Shown piece after piece: positions 37,642-45,543 of a stretch of DNA of 58,076 nt. Source of the stretch: Anaerolineaceae bacterium. GTDB taxonomy: Bacteria > Chloroflexota > Anaerolineae > Anaerolineales > Anaerolineaceae. The first letter of the stretch is position 1, and each line of letters begins with the position of its first letter. The position numbers and the translations under genes were made by a program. The notes beneath the pieces are model-generated. The model had not been told where the DNA came from, did not search any database, and saw nothing but the letters and a program-made list of their open reading frames with translations. Location of the stretch: NCBI GenBank assembly GCA_016936755.1, contig JAFGXF010000012.1, positions 1-58,076 of the forward strand, in the 5' to 3' direction.

Positions 37642-38055
37642 TCATTTTGCTATTGCCTCCACGGGCAAATCCTCACCCAAGAGCAAACGATTGGCCTGCT
37701 CAGATGTCAATTTGCCTTTGGCCAATTTATCCAGGATGCGCGTACGTTCCTCGGGAGTTAATTTAATACCCTGGTCTTCCTTGGCCGGCTCAAAGCCAAG
37801 CGCACGGATAACCTCTACCAGGCGATTTCGAATGGTAGGGTATGAAAGTTTTAATTCGTCTTCCATGCGGTTGATACGCCCTTCACAGCGGATGAATGTG
37901 AGCGCAAATTGGTTTTGTTCAGGTGTCAACCGGTGGAATGGGCTTGCATCACCCCTGAAATGTCCCTCGATGATCGTATCACAGGCAGAACAATACAAAC
38001 GGGTCACTTCCAGTGGCTTATCACAAACAGGACAATTGGCCAGCATCTGCCTCAT
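37642..38055 (-). CDS. DUF2089 zinc-finger protein, likely DNA-binding regulator
   Basis: The N terminus has a two-cysteine-pair zinc ribbon, CPVC and CSAC, followed by a helical domain with DELKLSYPTIRNRLVEVIRALGF, which looks like a helix-turn-helix, and a SHOCT-like C-terminal helix pair (RTRILDKLAKGKLTSEQANRLL). This matches the DUF2089 family that accompanies YvlB-like genes. GAAAGG precedes the ATG. The gene has a consensus promoter at 38104-38131. Confidence 0.82.
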   Translation of the reverse strand: MRQMLANCPVCDKPLEVTRLYCSACDTIIEGHFRGDASPFHRLTPEQNQFALTFIRCEGRINRMEDELKLSYPTIRNRLVEVIRALGFEPAKEDQGIKLTPEERTRILDKLAKGKLTSEQANRLLLGEDLPVEAIAK

Positions 38056-38103
38056 ATTATACGCCTTTCAACCAGTTAATTCTTACATAAATAATATTAA
38101 GTC

Positions 38104-38131
38104 ATTATAGTCATATTGTGAATTATGTCAA
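38104..38131 (-). promoter_or_regulatory. Consensus promoter of the DUF2089 operon
   Basis: The minus strand reads TTGACA (38126-38131), 16 bases, TATAAT (38104-38109). Transcription would start near 38097. ATGACT occurs twice right around the -10, a possible regulator repeat. Confidence 0.8.
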
Positions 38132-38179
38132 GGACATGTTAAATAATTGTAAAGTATTTGTTAATTATTATCTCCCCTT

Positions 38180-38542
38180 TTATTCACTCACCAATTCAGA
38201 GACCAGGAACCACTCCCCCATGCAATCGTCGATGTCTTTTGGCGCACGGTCATAGTATATATGGAATATGCGCCCACTTTCCACACATACGTGAAAATGA
38301 TAACGACCGACACCCCATGAACCCCGCCTGGATGCAACCTCAGCATGTTCTGTTGACATATTGCGGGCCCGTCGCCCGCATCGTGTGAAATCAACCCATT
38401 GCTCGAAGGACTTAACGATCCGGTAATTCTCCCCCCGCCAGGAGAAACCATCCGGGCAGCCTGGACGCTTTCCAAAAATTGGAGGTTGTATAAAATCAGG
38501 TTCGATCTTCTCACCAATGAAGTTCAGCGGCAGGTAGGGCAT
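38180..38542 (-). CDS. DUF6504 family protein
   Basis: A 120-residue protein with the pattern of DUF6504: FIGEKIEPDFIQPP, a conserved FSWRGENYRIVKSFEQWVDF block, VCVESGRIFHIYYDR and a C-terminal EWFLVSEL strand. Function unknown; such proteins often neighbour nucleic-acid repair or polymerase genes. Here it follows the radical SAM gene by 39 bases on the same strand, so co-transcription is likely. Confidence 0.7.
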   Translation of the reverse strand: MPYLPLNFIGEKIEPDFIQPPIFGKRPGCPDGFSWRGENYRIVKSFEQWVDFTRCGRRARNMSTEHAEVASRRGSWGVGRYHFHVCVESGRIFHIYYDRAPKDIDDCMGEWFLVSELVSE

Positions 38543-38581
38543 CCGATTTTCCTGTGACAGTCTTATTATACCGGTCTGGGC

Positions 38582-39775
38582 TTAGAACAGGGCTGGCTGC
38601 CGGTCCGGTCGGCGGCCATTGATGAGTATATACGGCATGGCACGCTCTGCCTGAATGCCCAATTTTCTGAGTTGACCAGGCTCTGTCAGAAGGCTGCCAC
38701 GCGCGCGTTCACGCAACAGACTTTCGACACCCTTCGGTCCAATGCCGGGAATGCGCAGCAATTCACGACGATCAGCCTGGTTCACCTCAATCGGATGATT
38801 GGCCAGATGTTGCTCCGCCCAGAGGACTTTGGGGTCGTGGTCAGACGGCAGGTTATGATGCTGATCGAATGAAAGTTCTTCCAGGTCATAACCATAATCT
38901 TTCATCAGATAGGATGCCTGGTATAACCGGTATTCTCGCCAGGGATCAAGCTGCGGCACTCCTTCCAGTGGAGTTCCCGTCACAGGCTTGAAACCGGAGA
39001 AATACGCCCTTGACAACCGGTACTGGCGTGTAAGGAGGAAGGTGGTCTGCAACAATTCCAAGTCACTCTCACCCACCCCCCCCACGACAAACTGGGTGGT
39101 CATGGATGGCCAGCGCCCACGCCAAGCATGGGTTGCATCCTGGGTCTGTTGAATCTCGTTCATCCACTGGAATGGCAACAACAGCTCGAGTTCGAATTTT
39201 TTCTGAGGAGCCAGTTGTGCCAGGCGGGCAGCATTGGGTGATTCCAGATTAATGGATACACGGTCTGCAAGCAATATCGCCTGCTCGAGTTGTGCCCGCT
39301 GGGATCCGGGCATCAGTTTGAGATGCAGATATCCCTGAAAATGATATCGTTTGCGTAGTAATTCCGCAGTAGCCAGGATTCGATCCTGGGTGAAAGTGCC
39401 ACCATTTATCACACCTGAACTCAGGAATAGACCCTTCACGACACCGGCTCGTTGCAGCGCCAGGAATGTACGCACCATCTCATCCGGTGAGAAGGTAACC
39501 CGCCGGATATCCCGCTCGCTGCGATAACCACAATAGCGGCAGTTGTTCTCGCAGATGGAGGTTTGCATGGTCTTGAGTAACGGGATGTTCCCACCCCCCG
39601 GCAGGATGGCACGGTGAATGGATTGACGTGCTGGATCCTTTATAGATTCGGCTGCCTCCCTGCGCCAGGCAGATCTCATACAGCCAGCCGGTTCGCTAAT
39701 TCCAGGCCGGTCACATTCATCCACCTCATCTGATGGAAAATCATTCAACAGTCGGAGCTTTTCCATGCTTTCCAT
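38582..39775 (-). CDS. Radical SAM protein with C-terminal HhH domain (DNA repair/modification type)
   Basis: The 397-residue protein has the radical SAM Fe-S motif CENNCRYCGYR and ends in a helix-hairpin-helix (RIPGIGPKGVESLL), as in the family named putative DNA modification/repair radical SAM protein, usually linked to a uracil-DNA-glycosylase-like partner. No such partner is visible here; the downstream gene is DUF6504 instead. The reaction is unknown. The ATG at 39775 coincides with the expected transcription start (see the promoter), so the mRNA may be leaderless; the next ATG is at 39766. Confidence 0.85.
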   Translation of the reverse strand: MESMEKLRLLNDFPSDEVDECDRPGISEPAGCMRSAWRREAAESIKDPARQSIHRAILPGGGNIPLLKTMQTSICENNCRYCGYRSERDIRRVTFSPDEMVRTFLALQRAGVVKGLFLSSGVINGGTFTQDRILATAELLRKRYHFQGYLHLKLMPGSQRAQLEQAILLADRVSINLESPNAARLAQLAPQKKFELELLLPFQWMNEIQQTQDATHAWRGRWPSMTTQFVVGGVGESDLELLQTTFLLTRQYRLSRAYFSGFKPVTGTPLEGVPQLDPWREYRLYQASYLMKDYGYDLEELSFDQHHNLPSDHDPKVLWAEQHLANHPIEVNQADRRELLRIPGIGPKGVESLLRERARGSLLTEPGQLRKLGIQAERAMPYILINGRRPDRQPALF

Positions 39776-39781
39776 GTTGAT

Positions 39782-39810
39782 ATTATAGAACTATTGTTCT
39801 TTTTATTCAA
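39782..39810 (-). promoter_or_regulatory. Promoter of the radical SAM gene
   Basis: The minus strand reads TTGAAT (39805-39810), 17 bases, TATAAT (39782-39787). The start site would be about 39775, right at the ATG. Confidence 0.7.
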
Positions 39811-39862
39811 GTCCCCGGCATGCTCCTTGCATCACAATCCATATCATGAATCTGGAGGAAGT

Positions 39863-40558
39863 ATGCTGATCGGATTTGATGTATCGCGATATGAGGTGGT
39901 GAGCGATTGGAACGCTGTGAGGTCAGCCGGATATGTATTCGGTTCGACCCGTGCCACCGTGGGAGACTATTACACCGATCCGACTTTTGAGAGTTACTGG
40001 CAGGGAATGAAGGATGCCGGTATCCTGCGCATGGCATATCATGTTCTGGCACCCGACCGGCCTCAAAATCAGATCAAGCGCTTCATTGACCTGGTTCGCA
40101 CCGATTGGGGAGAGCTACCCCCGGTTCTGGACCTTGAACTCGATCGGGGAGTTGAACGCAAGGTGATCACTGATAAAACGCTGTATTGCCTGAAGGAGCT
40201 GGAAAAAGCAAGTAACCGTAAACCAATTGTCTACACGACCGCCAGCTTCGCAGCAAGCCACCTGCTGCCCGCTGCCGACCTGGGCAGTTTTCCATTATGG
40301 GTGGCCAATTACACAACCAAACCAATCCCAACCATGCCCAGTTTTTGGACTCAGTGGGTATTCTGGCAGTACACCGAAGCTGGGAAGATTCCGGGTATCA
40401 ACGGTGCGACAGACCTGAACTGGTTCAACGGTGACCAGGATGCCTTAAATGCCATGGCTGGAATCAAACCAGCACCGCCCGTCAGCCTGGAGGAATGGGC
40501 CAGGCAGGTCGATGCCTGGGCACGAACGAGAGGCTACAGCGGCCCCAAACTCGCTTGA
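39863..40558 (+). CDS. GH25 family muramidase-like protein
   Basis: The 231-residue product matches glycoside hydrolase family 25 (lysozyme/Cellosyl type): GFDVSRYEVVSDW with the first acidic residue, then ELPPVLDLELDRG with the DxE catalytic pair, and the C-terminal WQYTEAGKIPGINGATDLNWF block. GH25 cleaves the beta-1,4 bond in peptidoglycan. The start at 39863 has GGAGG four bases upstream. No signal peptide is seen from this ATG, so it may stay in the cytosol or leave by a non-classical way. Confidence 0.85.
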   Translation: MLIGFDVSRYEVVSDWNAVRSAGYVFGSTRATVGDYYTDPTFESYWQGMKDAGILRMAYHVLAPDRPQNQIKRFIDLVRTDWGELPPVLDLELDRGVERKVITDKTLYCLKELEKASNRKPIVYTTASFAASHLLPAADLGSFPLWVANYTTKPIPTMPSFWTQWVFWQYTEAGKIPGINGATDLNWFNGDQDALNAMAGIKPAPPVSLEEWARQVDAWARTRGYSGPKLA

Positions 40559-40760
40559 TCAGCCAGAAAGATCCTCCAAGCGAAATCCAAATCTTCCTAT
40601 TCACATCACCAAGATAGCCATTCCGCGTGAACATGAGCCCTTGTCTTCTCGTCAAGTGATGGATCTTTCGTGATCACAGCCATCCCTTATTACTCACAAT
40701 CTATTAACTTATTTTAATCATCCACTAAAACCATCGAATGTATGATTACGTAAATAGAGT

Positions 40761-40787
40761 ATGAGAACAGCAAACGCTGTTTCTCAT
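40761..40787 (+). repeat. Hairpin upstream of the glycosyltransferase gene
   Basis: ATGAGAACAGC and GCTGTTTCTCAT are near-perfect complements with a four-base loop (one bulged A). It ends 29 bases before the start at 40817 and has no T-run; it may be a leader or operator element. The rest of the 258-base gap shows nothing clear. Confidence 0.45.
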
Positions 40788-40816
40788 CATATATAACTGA
40801 AAACGGTTTAAATGAT

Positions 40817-41611
40817 ATGAGATACAGAAGATGTCGATCACCTTACTCAACCATCATCGTCACATATAACAGCGAGAATGAGATCGGTGGATTACTGGAA
40901 GAGTTGACCATCGGTCGTAATCCCCAACCGGTGATCGTGGTGGACAATGCCTCAAGGGATGGTACCGTCCTCTTGATCCAGCAGCGCTTTCCACAGGTTC
41001 ACCTGGTCGAAAACAAGGTGGATATGGGATATGCCTGGGCGGTCAATCAAGCCTTCCGTCTTTGCAGAAGTGAATACTTCTTTCTACTTAATCCAGACAT
41101 CCGCTTGCCAGATCGATCGGTGGCTTCATCATTGCTGGATGTCATACAACACCACCCGGAAGTGGCCGCCGTGGCGCCCCTCCAATTCAAGAGCACCGAT
41201 CAAAAACTTTATCTGAACTTCACCTGGAGCTATTGGACTCCAAAAGCATTTGCATTATTCCTGTCATCTTTACTGAAGTTGAGACCGCCGGAGGATGATC
41301 CCATCCCGGTAACCTATTTAAATGCCGGTTGCCTGTTCATCCGTTCCAAGGCTTTTAGAGAAGTGGGCATGTTCAACGAAAAGTACTTCCTGTATGGCGA
41401 GGAACCTGATCTCTTTCTTAAGTTCAAACGCGCAGGTTATATTTCTCTGCTTCTCCCGGACACCTATGTTATCCATCTTCGTGAAAGCAGCATGAAATCT
41501 CTGGCCAGTTCAGAATATATGAAAGCAAAGCTTCAAGGATCGGCCAATATATTGGATGCCATTATGACTGGATGGTTCAACATCCTTCGTGACACCCTGA
41601 TGACAAAATAG
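40817..41611 (+). CDS. Family 2 glycosyltransferase
   Basis: GT-A fold enzyme with STIIVTYNSENEIGGLLEEL at the N terminus, VIVVDNASRDGT (nucleotide site), and the FLLNPDIRL DxD-like region, followed by LNAGCLFIRSKAF. This is the rhamnosyl- or dTDP-sugar-transferring group often annotated as WbbL-like. C-terminal residues end without a transmembrane anchor. It stands alone; the acceptor, for example an extracellular polysaccharide, is unknown. Confidence 0.85.
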   Translation: MRYRRCRSPYSTIIVTYNSENEIGGLLEELTIGRNPQPVIVVDNASRDGTVLLIQQRFPQVHLVENKVDMGYAWAVNQAFRLCRSEYFFLLNPDIRLPDRSVASSLLDVIQHHPEVAAVAPLQFKSTDQKLYLNFTWSYWTPKAFALFLSSLLKLRPPEDDPIPVTYLNAGCLFIRSKAFREVGMFNEKYFLYGEEPDLFLKFKRAGYISLLLPDTYVIHLRESSMKSLASSEYMKAKLQGSANILDAIMTGWFNILRDTLMTK

Positions 41612-41815
41612 AAATCTGTCAGGAATGTTTCCACACTCAGGGTGCTTATAATTGCACGTTGATAACTTTTTCCCCATGATCGACTCAATCAGATTAAAAT
41701 ATTTTCATCAATTTCTAGCGAATTATTAATTGTTTTCTCAATTTATTCTTAGTCCTGTACGATATTGTTAACGAGAAGAAAGTCAAGGACATCTTTTTAG
41801 CAAAGGGCATAAATA

Positions 41816-42961
41816 ATGAACTGGAAAAGAATCCTATATGCTTCTCTATTGATCGGTTCCACCTTTGTGGCCGGGCTGGCAGGTGTGGCGGGTGGCGGGC
41901 TCGCTGTTTATGTGGTTATGAATCAAGATCATGCACAGACAGCCGCGATTTCCACAATTGACCAACCCCTCTCTTATGGCAATTCCACTTTGATCGTGGA
42001 TTCAACTGATATCGAAACCTCGATTGTAGAATCAGTCCAAAAAGTTGGTCCGGCGGTAGTAACGGTTACCGGCACAATACCCGGACAGATGACATTCTTC
42101 GGTCAAAGTCCTGACGAAACGGTGAGTGGTAGTGGTGTCTTTATCTCAGATCGGGGATATATCCTAACCAATAACCATGTCATTGAAGGCGCTCGTAATA
42201 TTCAGATCATTCTCTCCGGGGGCGAGCAATACCCGGCGAACCTGGTCGGAATGGATGCTTATTCAGACATCGCCATCCTAAAGACCGACAGTAAGGTGCC
42301 AGCAGTGGCTACACTCGGAAACTCAGATCTCCTTTCGCCTGGAGAAAGCGTCATCGCAATTGGGTCACCGTTGGGTGAGTTCGTGAATACCGTGACAGTC
42401 GGTGTGGTCAGCGCGACCGGGCGTTCAATTGACACCGGCAGTGGTTACCAGATCGAAAACCTGATCCAGACGGATGCCGCCATCAACCAGGGTAATTCCG
42501 GCGGTCCCTTGGTGAATCTGGACGGCCAGGTAATCGGCATAAATACTCTGATCGTCCGGGGTGGAAACAGCAGCGCGGTTGCAGAAGGACTTGGCTTTGC
42601 GATCCCGATCAACACTGCCCAGGCAGTCGCCTCACAGATCATCCAATATGGCCACATCACACGCCCCTACATTGGAATCACTTATCAGTCTATAACCCCC
42701 GAGATCGCCATGGCGTACCATCTGCCCGTTCAGTGGGGTGTTTATATCACGCGTGTGGCCAACAATAGTCCCGCCAGCGATGCCGGTCTTATGGTTGGGG
42801 ATATCATCACGGGCATCGACACTGTTGCCCTCGACGAAAATCATTCCTACCTCAATATTCTTTACACATATCAACCTGGTGATACAGTCAAACTCGATGT
42901 ATCCCGCAATGATAAGAACCTCCAAATAATAGTCACTCTGGGGGAGTCGAAATCCAACTGA
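41816..42961 (+). CDS. HtrA/DegP-like trypsin-PDZ serine protease
   Basis: The 381-residue protein starts with a membrane anchor (about 10-35), then a trypsin-like protease domain with catalytic His (NNHVIEG), Asp (DAYSDIAIL) and Ser (INQGNSGGPLV), and one PDZ domain at the C terminus (PYIGITYQ to IIVTLGES). This is the HtrA-type quality-control protease facing the outside of the membrane. The start is preceded by a weak ribosome site. A strong terminator follows. Confidence 0.93.
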   Translation: MNWKRILYASLLIGSTFVAGLAGVAGGGLAVYVVMNQDHAQTAAISTIDQPLSYGNSTLIVDSTDIETSIVESVQKVGPAVVTVTGTIPGQMTFFGQSPDETVSGSGVFISDRGYILTNNHVIEGARNIQIILSGGEQYPANLVGMDAYSDIAILKTDSKVPAVATLGNSDLLSPGESVIAIGSPLGEFVNTVTVGVVSATGRSIDTGSGYQIENLIQTDAAINQGNSGGPLVNLDGQVIGINTLIVRGGNSSAVAEGLGFAIPINTAQAVASQIIQYGHITRPYIGITYQSITPEIAMAYHLPVQWGVYITRVANNSPASDAGLMVGDIITGIDTVALDENHSYLNILYTYQPGDTVKLDVSRNDKNLQIIVTLGESKSN

Positions 42962-42986
42962 TCCGCTTAATGGCAGAAGTTAACAC

Positions 42987-43018
42987 AAAGGCATCCTGAT
43001 GGTGTTCGGGATGCCTTT
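42987..43018 (+). terminator. Terminator of the htrA-like gene
   Basis: AAAGGCATCC and GGATGCCTTT pair perfectly around a twelve-base loop, 26 bases past the stop. The tail is only moderately T-rich. Confidence 0.75.
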
Positions 43019-43115
43019 ACCCTATATTCATTTGGCTTTCACCTTCGGAAGTATAATCATGCATCAACAGCTGCACGCCTGAAGCTCAACACACCGACCG
43101 AACCATGAGATCACA

Positions 43116-44303
43116 ATGATGCCGATCCTCGAACGCCTCCGGAAAGCACCCCGTGAACTGATCCTTTTCTCAGCCATATCACTGATCTACGGTATTGGCA
43201 CCAGCATGTCTGATTCGGTGTTCAATAATTTCATCGACAGCCGCTTTGACCTCAGTGGCTTTCAACGCTCCTTCCTTGAATTTCCCCGCGAACTGCCAGG
43301 CGTACTGGTGGTATTCGCTGCCGCGCTGCTTTCTTTTCTGTGCAGCCGGCGTTTATCAGTTATCAGCATGTTACTGGGAGCTGTTGGTGCGTGCCTGATC
43401 GGTTTTGCATCCGCCAACTACACCCTGATGGTAGCCTGGCTCTTCATATATAGTTTGGGGCAACATCTTTTTATGCCACTGGCATCCACCATTGGCATGG
43501 AACTCGCACGCGAAGGCCAGACGGGCAAGCGCCTGGGGCAGTTTAACGCCATCCGCAACCTGGCCACCATCCTGGGCAGCTTTATCATTTTGCTGGGTTT
43601 CCATTATCTGGGCTTCACTTTTCAACACGCCTACATCCTGATCGTCCTGGCCTTTCTGGTTTCAGCCGTCGCGATGCTCAGCATGAAACCAGACACGGAC
43701 AAGACCCCACGTACATTTCTCAAGTTAAAAAAGGAATACTCACTCTATTACGCGCTGGTCATAATCAGTGGTGCACGCAAGCAGATCTTCATCACCTTTG
43801 CACCATGGGTGTTGGTAAAGGTGTTTGCACAGCCCACCCAAACCATGGCCACCCTTTTCACCATCGGCGGCGTGATCGGTATCCTTTTCCAACCGTTGCT
43901 GGGCAAGGCCATCGACCGCTTTGGTGAACGTACCATCCTGGCCGGTGAAGCGGTAATCCTGGTATTCGTATGCTTCGGTTATGGTTTTGCAGAAATACTG
44001 TTGCCTGGTGGTAATGCTGCATTCCTGCTGGTATGCATTTGTTTCCTGGTTGACCAGATGCTCTTCTCAGTCAGCATGGCCCGCAATACCTATATCAAAA
44101 AGATCGCCTTGAAGCCGGCAGACATCCAGACCACTTTGACTGCAGGCGTATCAATCGATCATGTTTTCTCGATCAGCGCAGCCCTGCTGGGTGGTTTGAT
44201 CTGGTCCGAGTTTGGCTACCAGTACGTCTTCTTAATGGGAGCGGTCATTGCTGTGATCAACTTCTTTACTGCACTGAAAATCCGCATGCCCAAGACAACC
44301 TGA
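43116..44303 (+). CDS. MFS transporter
   Basis: A 395-residue protein of about 12 transmembrane helices. Motif A-like sequence is seen in the second half (GKAIDRFGERTILAGEAVILV). Family placement below MFS cannot be made; no adjacent gene suggests a substrate. Confidence 0.83.
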   Translation: MMPILERLRKAPRELILFSAISLIYGIGTSMSDSVFNNFIDSRFDLSGFQRSFLEFPRELPGVLVVFAAALLSFLCSRRLSVISMLLGAVGACLIGFASANYTLMVAWLFIYSLGQHLFMPLASTIGMELAREGQTGKRLGQFNAIRNLATILGSFIILLGFHYLGFTFQHAYILIVLAFLVSAVAMLSMKPDTDKTPRTFLKLKKEYSLYYALVIISGARKQIFITFAPWVLVKVFAQPTQTMATLFTIGGVIGILFQPLLGKAIDRFGERTILAGEAVILVFVCFGYGFAEILLPGGNAAFLLVCICFLVDQMLFSVSMARNTYIKKIALKPADIQTTLTAGVSIDHVFSISAALLGGLIWSEFGYQYVFLMGAVIAVINFFTALKIRMPKTT

Positions 44304-44331
44304 ATCAGGAACTTCCGTAAGGGATGCGATG

Positions 44332-44559
44332 CTACTTCGAAGGCAGCGCATTTGCTTCTGCGATGACCTTCTCCACCAGTTCCTTTGTTAAACCAGCCTG
44401 ACGCGCCTGCGGGAAAGTCAGGATGACCTTCAAGGCCATGTTCCTGGCCATACCGATCATGGGATGACTGCTGGCACCGGGCAGGTGCTTGTTCAGAATG
44501 GTGACCACACGTGGATCCTGCAAGAAGTCCCCCAGCTTGGAATCAAGTGAATAGATCAT
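44332..44559 (-). CDS. Small helical domain protein
   Basis: 75 residues with the pattern LGDFLQDPRVVTILNKHLPGASSHPMIGMARNMALK in separate blocks (LGDFLQDP, NKHLPG, MIGMARNM). I recall very similar short helical domains at the ends of glycoside hydrolases and esterases in bacteria and as free small proteins. A stand-alone role is unknown. A possible ribosome site (AAGGAG) precedes the ATG. Confidence 0.6.
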   Translation of the reverse strand: MIYSLDSKLGDFLQDPRVVTILNKHLPGASSHPMIGMARNMALKVILTFPQARQAGLTKELVEKVIAEANALPSK

Positions 44560-44715
44560 GATGCACTCCTTGAAATTTCTGATGTACTTTCGATGAGTAT
44601 TTTACCTGAAAATATCATCCACATGGAAAAAGTTACACTCACTTGTTCTATTTTAATCCCGGATGATCTGATGTATCAAACTTGATTGTGACTCCTCCTC
44701 CCGGGTGTTTATATA

Positions 44716-44750
44716 TTGCATATTACACAACATTATTGTACAATATGCAA
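44716..44750 (+). promoter_or_regulatory. Palindromic promoter/operator of the IclR gene
   Basis: TTGCATATT (44716-44724) and AATATGCAA (44742-44750) are perfect inverted repeats around 17 bases. The same DNA contains a -35 TTGCAT (44716-44721), a 17-base spacer and -10 TACAAT (44739-44744). The predicted start, near 44751, is at the ATG (44753), so the mRNA may be leaderless. Confidence 0.7.
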
Positions 44751-44752
44751 CG

Positions 44753-45496
44753 ATGGCTGAGATTCAATCCCTTGCACGCGGACTGCGCATCCTCAATCTG
44801 CTCTCACATTCACCGGATGGTGCCAGCATCACTGAACTTGCTGAAGCCCTGTCAATTGACAAGGCCAGCGCTTCACGTCTGGTTGCCACACTGACTCACC
44901 ATGGGTATGCCGAGAAAGATGAATCCACCCGGCGTTTCCATCTGGGGCCGCAAGTAGTTGCGCTCAGCCGCAGTGTGCTAACCCGCCTGCCATTGCGCGA
45001 GGCCGCCAAGCCCTTCCTGCGCCAGTTAATGGAGAAGACGGGTGAATGTGCACACCTGGCAGTGGCCGCACAAGGGCGTGCGCTGTACATTGACCAGGTC
45101 GAATCGCCTGCCACACTGCGGGTAAACGCGCAGGTCGGTACAATGAACCCGATGCATTGCACAGCGCTTGGCAAGATTCTGCTGGCTTTCGGTGACAACC
45201 CCATCCCTGAAATCCTCGAAAGATATACACCACATACAATAACTGAACCTCAGACGTTGGAGCGGGAGTTGGTACAGATCCGCCGACAGGGTTATGCCAT
45301 CGATGACGAGGAATTCGACAATGGCATTCGTTGCATAGCTGTTCCAGCAACAGATTATCGTGGCAAGCTGGCCGGCGCATTGGGTATTTCGGGACCATCC
45401 ACACGCATGACCCGCGAACGACTGCCAGAATTGACAAAGATCATTGTCGAGACCGGGAGGGCACTCAGCGAGCGCCTGTCATTCACCCATTCATAG
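44753..45496 (+). CDS. IclR-family transcriptional regulator
   Basis: The 247-residue protein has an N-terminal winged helix (QSLARGLRILNLLSHSPDG, SITELAEALSIDKASASRLVATLTHHGY) and an IclR effector domain with the conserved GECAHLAVAAQG and FDNGIRCIAVPATDYRGK. It usually controls an adjacent catabolic operon by binding a small pathway metabolite. The start fits homologues; no ribosome site lies upstream because of the palindromic promoter. It precedes the catabolic genes by 47 bases. Confidence 0.92.
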   Translation: MAEIQSLARGLRILNLLSHSPDGASITELAEALSIDKASASRLVATLTHHGYAEKDESTRRFHLGPQVVALSRSVLTRLPLREAAKPFLRQLMEKTGECAHLAVAAQGRALYIDQVESPATLRVNAQVGTMNPMHCTALGKILLAFGDNPIPEILERYTPHTITEPQTLERELVQIRRQGYAIDDEEFDNGIRCIAVPATDYRGKLAGALGISGPSTRMTRERLPELTKIIVETGRALSERLSFTHS

Positions 45497-45543
45497 ACGA
45501 TTGTGTTACAGGCATTTCTCTGCATGACCATAAAGGATACAGA

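Noticed and set aside
37295-38110. 271-codon plus strand frame over the DUF2089/SHOCT genes
   Set aside because: Antisense to two genes with a consensus promoter and ribosome sites; composition is Ser-rich and featureless.
45331-45543. N-terminal extension of the IolD-like gene into the IclR gene
   Set aside because: A ribosome site sits seven bases before the ATG at 45544 and the extra residues are the IclR gene in another frame.
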